Source of the DNA: Paenibacillus gyeongsangnamensis
GTDB lineage: Bacteria; Bacillota; Bacilli; Paenibacillales; NBRC-103111
DNA length: 64,000 bases
Assembly (NCBI RefSeq): GCF_027533625.1
Contig: NZ_JAQAGZ010000001.1
Location: forward strand, 310,001-374,000
Reading direction: 5' to 3'
Position numbers and translations under genes: made by a program. Position 1 is the first letter of the stretch; each line of letters starts with the position of its first letter. The notes under the pieces were generated by a model. That model worked only from the letters and a program-made list of their open reading frames with translations, ran no database searches and was not told the DNA's origin. Of the stretch, positions 54,520-64,000 are shown in pieces.

Positions 54520-54981
54520 ATGACCGTAACCTGCAGAAAAGCGACGGAGCAGGACGTCGATACCTTATACGAAATTATTAAAGGCTATGCCGAGCAGGGC
54601 ATCATGCTGCCGCGTTCCAAGGAAATGCTGGAGCGTCAGATCGACACCTTCGTCGTGGCGGAGCTCGGAGAGCAAATGGTCGGCTGCGGCGCGCTGACTC
54701 GGCTCGGACAAGATCTGGTCGAGATCCGCTCGCTCGGCGTGACGGATGGCCACAAGGGCCAGGGGATCGGGAAGAAGCTGGTCAACTTCCTGATCGGAGA
54801 GGCGCGGGAGCAGGGCATCCCGAAAGTGATGGCGCTCACGTACGAGGTCGCTTTTTTTGAAAGGAACGGTTTTCATGTCGTCCCGAAGGAAATCTTCCCG
54901 GAGAAGGTTTGGACCGACTGCATCCATTGCAAAAAGCAGCACTGCTGCGACGAAATCGCCGTCCTGAAACGGCTGGATTGA
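54520..54981 (+). CDS. GNAT N-acetyltransferase with C-terminal Cys cluster
   Basis: A 153-residue acetyltransferase similar to short ArgA-like N-acetylglutamate synthases of Bacillota. The acetyl-CoA loop is GHKGQGIGKKLV, and the acceptor end is FFERNGFHVVPKEIFPEKVW. The tail CIHCKKQHCCDE has four cysteines and one histidine and could bind metal. ATG 54520 follows AGGTGG by 8 bases; GTG 54508 is part of that site. Confidence 0.8.
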   Translation: MTVTCRKATEQDVDTLYEIIKGYAEQGIMLPRSKEMLERQIDTFVVAELGEQMVGCGALTRLGQDLVEIRSLGVTDGHKGQGIGKKLVNFLIGEAREQGIPKVMALTYEVAFFERNGFHVVPKEIFPEKVWTDCIHCKKQHCCDEIAVLKRLD

Positions 54982-54982
54982 C

Positions 54983-55014
54983 TTGACACAGACCCTCCGG
55001 GTCTGTTATTTTTA
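54983..55014 (+). promoter_or_regulatory. Overlapping terminator and hrcA promoter
   Basis: The stem ACAGACCC (54988-54995), loop TCC, GGGTCTGT (54999-55006) and TATTTTTA tail form a terminator for the GNAT gene. The same bases carry a -35 TTGACA (54983-54988) and, 17 bases on, a -10 region TTATTT (55006-55011). So the heat-shock promoter appears to be embedded in the terminator. Confidence 0.55.
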
Positions 55015-55023
55015 TAGAAGATG

Positions 55024-55050
55024 TTAGCACTCGTTAGCAAAGAGTGCTAA
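55024..55050. promoter_or_regulatory. CIRCE operator
   Basis: TTAGCACTC-N9-GAGTGCTAA, a perfect match to the HrcA-binding consensus, placed just after the promoter and before hrcA. It should repress the whole hrcA-chaperonin-grpE-dnaK-dnaJ operon in the absence of heat stress. Confidence 0.98.
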
Positions 55051-55092
55051 CGAATCCGGAAACGAAGAAGGATAAAGGTGGGGATGAAGCGC

Positions 55093-56124
55093 ATGTTGAC
55101 CGAACGCCAACGTCACATTTTGAGTGCCATTGTAGACGATTATATTCGCTCTGCGGAGCCCGTAGGTTCCCGAAGCATTTCCAAGCGAGGCAATGTGGGA
55201 TTCAGCCCCGCCACCATCCGCAATGAAATGTCCGATTTGGAGGAAATGGGCTTTCTGGAGCAGCCGCATACGTCGGCCGGCCGCATTCCTTCCCATAAGG
55301 GCTACCGATATTATGTCGATCATTTGATGCATTACGGCACGCTGGCCCATCAAGAGGTCGATTTGCTCAAGCAGTTTTTCGCAGAGAAGATGCAGGAGAT
55401 GGAGCGCGTCATTCAGCATGTGGCGACGATGCTGTCGCAGCTGACCAATTACACGTCCATCGTCATGGGACCGGAAGTGCTCGGAACGACCTTGAAGCAT
55501 CTGCAGATCGTCCCGCTGAGCGAACGTACCGCCGTCGCCATTATCGTTACGAACACAGGCCAGGTGGAGAACAAGACGCTGACGATTCCCGAGGGCATTC
55601 CGATGTCCGAGATCGAGAAGTTCGTCAACCTGCTCAACGCTAGGCTGAAAAATGTGCCGCTGTTTCATTTTAAATCGAAGCTGTATACGGAAATCGCCGC
55701 CGAGATGAGCAGCTACGCTTCCGGCTATGAGGAGCTCCTGACGATGCTGAATCATGTGATGGATCACAGCGAAGAGGAGCGCATCTTCACTAGCGGCACG
55801 ACGAACATGCTGACGCAGCCCGAGTTCAAGGATGTCGACAAGGTGAAGAGTATCCTCGATTTGCTCAGCGAAGCGCCGAAGCTTGTGCGGCTCCTTGACG
55901 GCGTGTCCGGGGGGAGCGGCGTTCAGGTCAGGATCGGAAGCGAGAACGCGATTGAAGCGGTGAACGATTGCAGTCTGATTACGGCAACCTACTCCGTCAA
56001 TGGGCAAATGCTCGGTACGATCGGCATTCTGGGACCGACACGGATGGATTATGGAAAAGTGATTTATTTGCTCGACCATCTGTCTAAGGATATGACCCAA
56101 GTGATGGAGCGCTGGTATAAATGA
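55093..56124 (+). CDS. hrcA: Heat-inducible transcription repressor HrcA
   Basis: A 343-residue repressor that binds CIRCE. N-terminal winged helix (MLTERQRHILSAIVDDYIRS, SPATIRNEMSDLEEMGFLEQP), GAF-like middle and dimerisation insert. Starts at ATG 55084 or GTG 55078 would add three or five residues; I chose 55093 because it matches the usual family start and AGGTGGGG lies 9 bases upstream. The stop overlaps the next start as ATGA. Confidence 0.95.
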   Translation: MLTERQRHILSAIVDDYIRSAEPVGSRSISKRGNVGFSPATIRNEMSDLEEMGFLEQPHTSAGRIPSHKGYRYYVDHLMHYGTLAHQEVDLLKQFFAEKMQEMERVIQHVATMLSQLTNYTSIVMGPEVLGTTLKHLQIVPLSERTAVAIIVTNTGQVENKTLTIPEGIPMSEIEKFVNLLNARLKNVPLFHFKSKLYTEIAAEMSSYASGYEELLTMLNHVMDHSEEERIFTSGTTNMLTQPEFKDVDKVKSILDLLSEAPKLVRLLDGVSGGSGVQVRIGSENAIEAVNDCSLITATYSVNGQMLGTIGILGPTRMDYGKVIYLLDHLSKDMTQVMERWYK

Positions 56125-57662
56125 CGCAGCTGAAGACGAACGGCCACGACGGCGAGGAGGCCTACGCCACGCTGCTCAATAACGCCAATGCGATCCGCGC
56201 GATCTGCTCTGCGGTCGAAGGCACGCTTGGGCCCAAGGGGGTGGATACGATGCTGGTCGGCGCGGCGGGCGAGGTGATCATCACGAATGACGGTGTCACG
56301 ATTCTGGAGAAGATGGACGTGACGCATCCGGCAGCCCGGCTGCTTATTCAAGTGGCCCGCTCCCAGCAGCAGCAGGTGGGCGACGGGACGACGACGGCGA
56401 CCGTGCTGGCGGGCGCCCTCGTATCCGAGGGCGTCGCCCAGGTCACGCGGGGCGTTCCCGTAGCCAAGGTGGTGCGTGGTATCCAGGAGGGCGTGTCGGA
56501 AGCGCTGAAGCTGCTGGCCGGGCGCATCCGGCAAATCGCCGGGGTCGACGACCCGCTCCTTTACCGGATCGCGTATATCGCGGGACGGGAGCACGAGGAT
56601 CTTGCCGGCCTGATCGTCCAAGGTGCCAAGCGGCTTGGCGCAGCCAAACTTCGGGAGGAGCACTTCCGATTCTCGGACGTTGTGCTGTCGCATAGCCGCG
56701 CAGCCAACGAAGTGTGGCCGGGGCTGCTGATCCAGAAGAAGCCTGCGAATGCGCAGATCGATTTTCCTCCCGATACGGCGAACGTGCTCCTGTTCCAGGA
56801 TGCGTTCGAGCCGGAGGCGATCGACGAGGAGGCGCTCATGACCGACGCCGGCTTCCAGAAGCAGATGCAGCTGCGCGAGCAGTTCCGCGCGATGCTGGAG
56901 AAGCTGATCAGCCTGCGCGTCGGCTTCGTCGCTTCCGAGCGCGGTATCGACCCCGAGGCGGAGCAGTTCTGCACCGACCACGGCATCCTGCTGGTGCAGC
57001 GGATGCCGCGGGCGGAGCTTCGCCGCCTCGCGGAATATACGGGCGCGCGGCCGATCCGCCGCAGCGGGCTGCGCAAGCCCGCCGCGGAGCTGGCGGGCTA
57101 TCTCGGCTACGCCGGGCACGTCGCCTACGACGAGCGGCTCGAATGCGTCCGAGTTGCCGAAGGCAAAGGTCGGGCGCAGGTGTCGATCGTCGTAGGCGCC
57201 AGCACGAGCGAGATTGTCGGCGAGCGGCTGCGCATCGCCCGCGACGCGGCTTCGGCCGTGCAGGCGGCGCTGCGCGGCGGCTGCTTGCCTGGCGGCGGAG
57301 CCGCCGAGCTGGCCGCGGCGCACGAGCTTGAGCGGCACCGCGAGACGGTGCAGGGCATGGAGGGCTTCGGCATCGCCGCCGTAGCCCAGGCGCTGCGAAA
57401 GCCACTGTCGCAAATGATTGTAAATGCCGGCTACAATCCGCTGGAGAAGGTGGAGGAGGCGAAAGCCGCTCAAATCTCGGCGGGCAGCGACAGCTTGGGT
57501 ATCGATTGCGATACAGGGGCGGTTATTGATATGATGGAGCATGGCGTGGTCGACCCGGCGCAGGTGAAGCTGCATGCCCTCCAGGCGGCGGGGGAGGTCG
57601 CATCCGCGGTGCTGCGAATTCATACCGTGATCAAGATGCGCCAGCCCCGTTCCGAGGAATGA
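56121..57662 (+). CDS. Archaeal-type (Group III) chaperonin, TCP-1/cpn60 family
   Basis: A 513-residue ATP-driven folding chamber subunit. Its motifs follow thermosome/CCT rather than Gro[15 protein letters not shown] (33-45), [17 protein letters not shown] (56-72), [13 protein letters not shown] (86-98), [11 protein letters not shown] near 388 and a C-terminus [13 protein letters not shown]...[21 protein letters not shown]. Three predicted ATPase aspartates are present (Asp57, Asp88, Asp375). Group III chaperonins were described in some Firmicutes such as Carboxydothermus, also within dnaK operons. ATG 56121 overlaps the hrcA stop by 4 bases, so it is translationally coupled and under CIRCE. 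Base composition from about 56890 to 57330 is visibly more GC-rich than its neighbours. Confidence 0.93.
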   Translation: MTQLKTNGHDGEEAYATLLNNANAIRAICSAVEGTLGPKGVDTMLVGAAGEVIITNDGVTILEKMDVTHPAARLLIQVARSQQQQVGDGTTTATVLAGALVSEGVAQVTRGVPVAKVVRGIQEGVSEALKLLAGRIRQIAGVDDPLLYRIAYIAGREHEDLAGLIVQGAKRLGAAKLREEHFRFSDVVLSHSRAANEVWPGLLIQKKPANAQIDFPPDTANVLLFQDAFEPEAIDEEALMTDAGFQKQMQLREQFRAMLEKLISLRVGFVASERGIDPEAEQFCTDHGILLVQRMPRAELRRLAEYTGARPIRRSGLRKPAAELAGYLGYAGHVAYDERLECVRVAEGKGRAQVSIVVGASTSEIVGERLRIARDAASAVQAALRGGCLPGGGAAELAAAHELERHRETVQGMEGFGIAAVAQALRKPLSQMIVNAGYNPLEKVEEAKAAQISAGSDSLGIDCDTGAVIDMMEHGVVDPAQVKLHALQAAGEVASAVLRIHTVIKMRQPRSEE

Positions 57663-57742
57663 CGCGACGGTTTCGCTTCATTCCGGCTGGTTACAATAAT
57701 AGAGAGAGTATCTTTCGGATTTGATTAAGGAGGTGACAGACA

Positions 57743-60254
<2,512 letters not shown>

Positions 60255-60272
60255 GGTTAGCAGTCAAAGCCC

Positions 60273-60304
60273 AAAGTCAAAGCCGGTTCGCCGGCTTTGA
60301 CTTT
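60273..60304 (+). terminator. Hairpin between dnaK and dnaJ
   Basis: A 14-bp perfect stem (AAAGTCAAAGCCGG with CCGGCTTTGACTTT) with a TTCG tetraloop. The T tract is weak (CTTTCCGTTT), so it may act as a partial terminator or an mRNA stabiliser that sets DnaK above DnaJ. Confidence 0.7.
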
Positions 60305-60413
60305 CCGTTTGGATACATCCGTTTTGCGGCGCTGCCGGTAACGCTGGTCAGGCGGCCTAATGCGATTGGGCTAATGATAGATTTCCGGTCATCATGGGAA
60401 CAGGAGTGGAGCA

Positions 60414-61535
60414 ATGAGTAAACGCGACTTTTACGAAGTGCTTGGTGTCCCCAAGGACGCTTCGCAGGAGGATATCAAGAAAGCTTACCGCAAGCTGGCC
60501 CGCCAATACCATCCGGACGTGAATAAAGCGGACGATGCGGAAACGAAGTTTAAGGAAGCCAAAGAAGCTTACGACGTTCTGAGCGACGACCAGAAGAAGG
60601 CGCAGTACGACCGGTTCGGCCACGTGGACCCGAATCAGGGGATGGGCGGCGGCGGCTTCGGCGGACAAGATTTCGGCGGCTTCGGCGATATATTCGACAT
60701 GTTCTTCGGCGGTCAAGGCCAGCGGCGCAATCCGAACGCGCCTCAACGGGGGAACGACCTGCAGTATACGATGCAGATCGAGTTCAAGGAAGCGGTGTTC
60801 GGCAAGAAGACGGAAATTCAAATTCCGCGCACGGAGACGTGCGATACGTGCCACGGGAGCGGGGCAAAGCCCGGGACCCAGCCGGAGACGTGCGGCGTTT
60901 GCCACGGTACGGGACAGCAGGAGGTTGTGCAGAATACGGCGTTCGGCCGCATCGTGAACCGCCGCGTCTGCTCCAACTGCCAGGGGCAAGGCCAGATTGT
61001 CAAAGACAAATGCTCGACGTGCCACGGCACGGGCAAGGTCAAGAAGCAGCGCACGATCTCGCTCAACATCCCGGCGGGGGTGGACGACGGCGCGCAGCTG
61101 CGGGTCAGCGGCGAAGGCGAGGCCGGCACGCGCGGGGGCCCGGCCGGCGATTTGTACGTCGTCATCCGGGTAAAGTCGCATGAATTTTTCGAACGCGAAG
61201 GCGACGACATTTATTGCGAGGTGCCGTTGACGTTCGCGCAGGCGGCGCTCGGCGACGAGATCGAGATTCCGACCTTGACGGAGAAGGTCAAGCTCAAGAT
61301 TCCGGCGGGCACCCAAACGGACACCTATTTCCGCCTCAAAGGCAAAGGAGTTCCGCGACTGCGTGGCTACGGTCAGGGCGACCAGCACGTGAAGGTCGTC
61401 GTTGTCACGCCGACGAACCTGAGCGACGAGCAGCTCGAGCATTTGCGGGAGCTGGCGCGGCTGAGCGGCGAGCATACCCACGAGCAGAACCAGTCGATTT
61501 TTGAACGAATGAAGAAAGCATTCCTGGGCGAATAG
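60414..61535 (+). CDS. dnaJ: Chaperone DnaJ (Hsp40)
   Basis: A 373-residue class I J-protein: J domain with HPD at 33-35, Gly/Phe-rich linker ([14 protein letters not shown]), four CxxCxGxG zinc repeats ([32 protein letters not shown]) and C-terminal substrate domains. It is the last gene of the heat-shock operon. Confidence 0.97.
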   Translation: MSKRDFYEVLGVPKDASQEDIKKAYRKLARQYHPDVNKADDAETKFKEAKEAYDVLSDDQKKAQYDRFGHVDPNQGMGGGGFGGQDFGGFGDIFDMFFGGQGQRRNPNAPQRGNDLQYTMQIEFKEAVFGKKTEIQIPRTETCDTCHGSGAKPGTQPETCGVCHGTGQQEVVQNTAFGRIVNRRVCSNCQGQGQIVKDKCSTCHGTGKVKKQRTISLNIPAGVDDGAQLRVSGEGEAGTRGGPAGDLYVVIRVKSHEFFEREGDDIYCEVPLTFAQAALGDEIEIPTLTEKVKLKIPAGTQTDTYFRLKGKGVPRLRGYGQGDQHVKVVVVTPTNLSDEQLEHLRELARLSGEHTHEQNQSIFERMKKAFLGE

Positions 61536-61550
61536 CCCGCACAGCTGAAG

Positions 61551-61590
61551 GGAGCGATTCCGGCCGGAAACGGCTGGGATCGCTCCTTTG
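61551..61590 (+). terminator. Terminator after dnaJ
   Basis: GGAGCGAT...GGCCG pairs with CGGCT...ATCGCTCC (61579-61586), followed by TTTGTG. A short T tract, but a well-placed stem. Confidence 0.65.
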
Positions 61591-61682
61591 TGCATATTCG
61601 CGCCTGATTTGAAGACAATAAAAGCAGGTTTCGTCATGTGGAGCGGGCGGAACAGGATTTCGAAGAAGGAGGTGCTGCACGG

Positions 61683-61838
61683 GTGGAACCATTCGTCAAT
61701 CAAGCTGCGCAGGTGGGACGGCGTCTGCCGAAGGGGAAGAACGAGAATGTGGAATTTTCCTCGGAGCTGGCCGATCAGGACGACCGGGAGGCTCAGGAGC
61801 GTGCCAGGCAGGCCGATGCCCGCCAGGAGCAGGAATAA
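61683..61838 (+). CDS. YfhD-like small sporulation-type protein
   Basis: A 51-residue hydrophilic protein whose end, NENVEFSSELADQDDREAQE and on, matches the YfhD family pattern of acidic EFS-ELAD-x-DxEAxxRAxxADxRQ repeats. The role is unknown. GTG 61683 has AAGGAGGTG (61666-61674) 8 bases upstream, so earlier in-frame starts are unlikely. Confidence 0.7.
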   Translation: MEPFVNQAAQVGRRLPKGKNENVEFSSELADQDDREAQERARQADARQEQE

Positions 61839-61858
61839 CGATAAACGAGGTGCTTGAG

Positions 61859-62251
61859 ATGGCGGAAAAAGGCATTCTTGCCTATTTCAATTCGGTTGCG
61901 GAGGCGCAGAGCTGTATTCCGAAGCTGAAGGCGCTGCGCGCGATCGATATTCAAGTGGATCGGATCGGGACATATCCCGGGGGCGGGATATCCGAAACGT
62001 TCAATCCGCTTAGCAACAATTTCCCAGGACTTACCTACTTAACGTCTGCAGCGGCGCCGATGGACCGGGATGCAGGCATATTGACGGCGGTGAACGTGGA
62101 TGCGAGCGGAATGGCGGACGGAAGCCGTGAGCTGCTCACGTCAGATCCGGACGACATGACGCGGCGGGACACGCTGCTGACGGTCGTCTTGGACGAGGCT
62201 TCTTACGAACAAGCTCTGCGTGTCATCCGGGAGGCCGGAGGCCGCGAATAA
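61859..62251 (+). CDS. Conserved hypothetical protein, possible stress-protein fold
   Basis: The product has 130 residues. The start GILAYFNSVAEAQSCIPKLKALRAIDIQVDRIG suggests a ferredoxin-like alpha/beta fold of the YflT/GSP17M type, where two helices pack on a sheet and a signal of the form FxSxxEA is seen. The later half ends YEQALRVIREAGGRE. I could not assign a family. ATG 61859 has GAGGTG about 6 bases upstream. It lies 20 bases after the YfhD-like gene, perhaps as one transcript. Confidence 0.6.
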   Translation: MAEKGILAYFNSVAEAQSCIPKLKALRAIDIQVDRIGTYPGGGISETFNPLSNNFPGLTYLTSAAAPMDRDAGILTAVNVDASGMADGSRELLTSDPDDMTRRDTLLTVVLDEASYEQALRVIREAGGRE

Positions 62252-62274
62252 ACGCAGCTTCTGGCTGCTGCGAC

Positions 62275-62316
62275 AACGGCTTTTCGCAGATCGGTTTCTG
62301 CGGGAGGCCGTTTTTT
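62275..62316 (+). terminator. Terminator before prmA
   Basis: AACGGC...CGCAGA pairs with TCTGCG...GGCCGTT, followed by six Ts (62311-62316). Confidence 0.8.
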
Positions 62317-62417
62317 GCCGAGTGCGAGTTCCGCTAGTCAAACTTTTGTTCGGGCGTCCTTTGTTGTATACTAGGTCTTATGTGGTTTTGAATGAATTTG
62401 TGGGGGGTTTTACCAAG

Positions 62418-63383
62418 GTGCGTTGGCATGAAGTTACGGTACATACAACGGAAGAAGCGATCGAAATGATTTCGAATTTCATACACGAGCTCGGCGCGGG
62501 CGGCGTATCGATTGAGGAATCGGGCACTTTGAACAAAGAGCGGGACACCTCGCTGGGACAATGGTACGAGCTGCCGCTCAACGATATTCCGGAAGGCCGC
62601 GCGGTCATCAAGGGCTATTTCTCCGAAGGTACGGACATGACCTCCATCGTGGAGCAGCTGAAGCGCTCTATTGCACAGCTAAGCGAATACGATATCGATA
62701 CCGGCGAGCCGATCTACGAGCTGCAGGATGTGGACGACGAGGATTGGGCGAACGCGTGGAAGCAGTACTTTAAGCCGATTCGGGTGACCGAGCGGCTGAC
62801 GATAAAGCCGACTTGGGAAACGTACGAGGCGGGTCCGGAGGAGCTCGTGCTCGAGCTGGATCCCGGGATGGCGTTCGGCACCGGGACGCATGCGACGACG
62901 GCGCTCTGCCTGAAGACGCTGGAGCAGGTCATTGAGGGCGGTGAAGACGTCATCGACGTGGGAACCGGCTCGGGCATTCTTGCGATCGGGGCCGCGAAGC
63001 TGGGCGCGCGCCATGTGCTGGCGCTGGATCTCGACCCGGTTGCGGTATCGAGCGCCGCAGAGAACAGCCGTCTGAACGGAATGGAAGGGCAAATTACAGT
63101 TCATCTGAGCGACCTGCTGGGCGTACTTCGTGGACAAGGCGGAGACGCGATCGGCGTACGGCTTCCGGTACAGGTGGTGGTGGCGAATATTCTTGCGGAG
63201 ATCATTCTGCTGTTTGTCCAAGACGTCTATGATGTGCTCGCACCCGGCGGCACGTACATTGTGTCCGGAATTATCGTGAGCAAGCGTGCCATGGTCGAAG
63301 AAGCGCTGACCGCCGCGGGCTTTACGGTTACGGGCAGCAATGAGGACCAGGATTGGGTCGTGCTAGTAGCAAAGAAAGGGTAA
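62418..63383 (+). CDS. prmA: Ribosomal protein L11 methyltransferase
   Basis: A 321-residue enzyme that methylates L11 amino groups. N-terminal L11-binding domain (WHEVTVHTTEEAIEMISNFI) and SAM domain DVGTGSGILAIGAAKLG with VVVANILAEII. The start GTG 62418 follows a G-run site by 10 bases; the longer frame covers the terminator and promoter region (TATACT 62367-62372). Confidence 0.95.
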   Translation: MRWHEVTVHTTEEAIEMISNFIHELGAGGVSIEESGTLNKERDTSLGQWYELPLNDIPEGRAVIKGYFSEGTDMTSIVEQLKRSIAQLSEYDIDTGEPIYELQDVDDEDWANAWKQYFKPIRVTERLTIKPTWETYEAGPEELVLELDPGMAFGTGTHATTALCLKTLEQVIEGGEDVIDVGTGSGILAIGAAKLGARHVLALDLDPVAVSSAAENSRLNGMEGQITVHLSDLLGVLRGQGGDAIGVRLPVQVVVANILAEIILLFVQDVYDVLAPGGTYIVSGIIVSKRAMVEEALTAAGFTVTGSNEDQDWVVLVAKKG

Positions 63384-63395
63384 GCGGGTGAGCGA

Positions 63396-64000
63396 ATGGA
63401 TTGGAGTTCCTTTTTAGCGTTTCCGCTGCAGCATTTGCCCTTCATCTTCCTGGTGCTGATGCTGAGCTTCTCGGTTCACGAATTTGCCCATGCCTATATG
63501 GCTGACCGGTTCGGGGATCCGACTCCCCGGTCCATGGGCCGGGTAACGCTTAATCCGCGGGCGCATCTCGACATACTCGGGATAGTATTCTTCCTTGTCG
63601 TCGGGATCGGCTGGGCGAAGCCGGTGCTGGTTAACCGGGGCAAGTTCAAGCGTCCCCGCCTGATGGGCATCCTGGTTTCGTTCGCCGGGCCGCTGAGCAA
63701 TCTCGTGCTGGCGTTCGTCAGCCTGCTGATCATGTACGCGCTTGTGAAATTCGGCCTGCTGGACGACATGACGCGGGGCATTAGCCTCGCTTTGAAACTA
63801 TTTTTCTATTATATGATTACGCAAAACATTTTCTTGTTCATACTGAACTTAATTCCTTTTCCTCCGCTGGACGGCTACCGGATTCTGGAGGATTTGCTGC
63901 CGCGGAGCATTATGATGAAAGTGAAGCAATACGAGCAGTGGCTGTTCTATGCCATCCTGCTGATGTTCTTTATTCCGCCGCTGCGGATGGTGACGATCGG
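63396..64000 (+). CDS. Site-2 protease family (M50) membrane metalloprotease, partial
   Basis: The first 201 codons are in the window; the gene runs off the right edge. It has helix 1 with the zinc motif HEFAH (SFSVHEFAHAYMADRFGDPT) and the second motif NLIPFPPLDGYR with the metal-binding Asp. It is of the short, PDZ-less YwhC type. ATG 63396 starts 12 bases after prmA with GGTGAG upstream. Its substrate is unknown. Confidence 0.9.
   Translation, partial: MDWSSFLAFPLQHLPFIFLVLMLSFSVHEFAHAYMADRFGDPTPRSMGRVTLNPRAHLDILGIVFFLVVGIGWAKPVLVNRGKFKRPRLMGILVSFAGPLSNLVLAFVSLLIMYALVKFGLLDDMTRGISLALKLFFYYMITQNIFLFILNLIPFPPLDGYRILEDLLPRSIMMKVKQYEQWLFYAILLMFFIPPLRMVTI

Noticed and set aside
56064..57623. 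519-codon minus-strand frame opposite the chaperonin
   Set aside because: Antisense artefact of high GC3; the plus strand carries the full conserved chaperonin motifs and coupling to hrcA.

Overview
The window looks like chromosomal DNA of an endospore-forming, moderately GC-rich member of the Bacillota, most likely Paenibacillus or a close relative. The reasons are strong AGGAGG-type ribosome sites with frequent GTG/TTG starts, a T-box leader, a CIRCE operator, sporulation and germination genes (spoVAC/D/E, gpr, spoIIP, yqxA, yfhD-like), an SLH-anchored surface protein, and gene order matching the Bacillus block yqeG-yqeH-aroE-yhbY-nadD-yqeK-rsfS-yqeM-comER-comEA-comEB-comEC-holA-rpsT-gpr-spoIIP-yqxA-lepA-hemW-hrcA-grpE-dnaK-dnaJ-prmA. 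Genus is inferred from this pattern, not from a database.

Layout. 1-10 kb: an MBL-fold hydrolase fragment, an L,D-transpeptidase, an unassigned structured RNA with its own terminator, then an apparent operon of an unusually long RND adaptor, an RND pump and a secreted RCC1-propeller/SLH protein. 10-13.4 kb: a YjcZ-like small membrane protein and a spore cluster (DUF1657, DUF421-DUF1657, SpoVAC, SpoVAD, SpoVAEb) resembling the spoVA2mob type. 13.6-18 kb: MoxR-DUF58-transglutaminase operon. 18.4-24.7 kb: yqe operon with a CvfB-like gene inserted before yqeM. 24.7-29.8 kb: an AT-rich control region with a perfect GlnR/TnrA-type box, then nitrite reductase (nirBD), uroporphyrinogen-III synthase (for siroheme) and a formate/nitrite-type channel. 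30-32.8 kb: leucine T-box and leuS. 32.8-38.9 kb: competence genes interrupted by a metY-type gene. 38.9-43.5 kb: oxalate decarboxylase-like bicupin, EamA transporter, ECF sigma factor and anti-sigma factor. 43.7-51.3 kb: holA, rpsT, gpr, a decayed IS1595-like transposase, a frameshifted 50-codon gene, a YihY protein, spoIIP, a 30-bp tandem repeat and yqxA. 51.4-64 kb: lepA, hemW, a GNAT protein and the heat-shock operon hrcA-[chaperonin]-grpE-dnaK-dnaJ, followed by yfhD-like, a hypothetical gene, prmA and a partial M50 protease.

The most striking item is the 513-codon gene between hrcA and grpE. It encodes an archaeal-type (thermosome-like, Group III) chaperonin, translationally coupled to hrcA and lying behind a perfect CIRCE element. 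It should therefore be induced with DnaK/DnaJ/GrpE, giving this bacterium a TRiC-like folding chamber under HrcA control. Other notable items are the structured RNA at 1025-1248, the 300-residue coiled-coil adaptor with its surface-propeller neighbour, the spore cluster with an internal DUF1657 duplication, the oxalate decarboxylase whose catalytic lid has lost its glutamate, and several repeats, hairpins and broken genes in the accessory stretch 46-51 kb.
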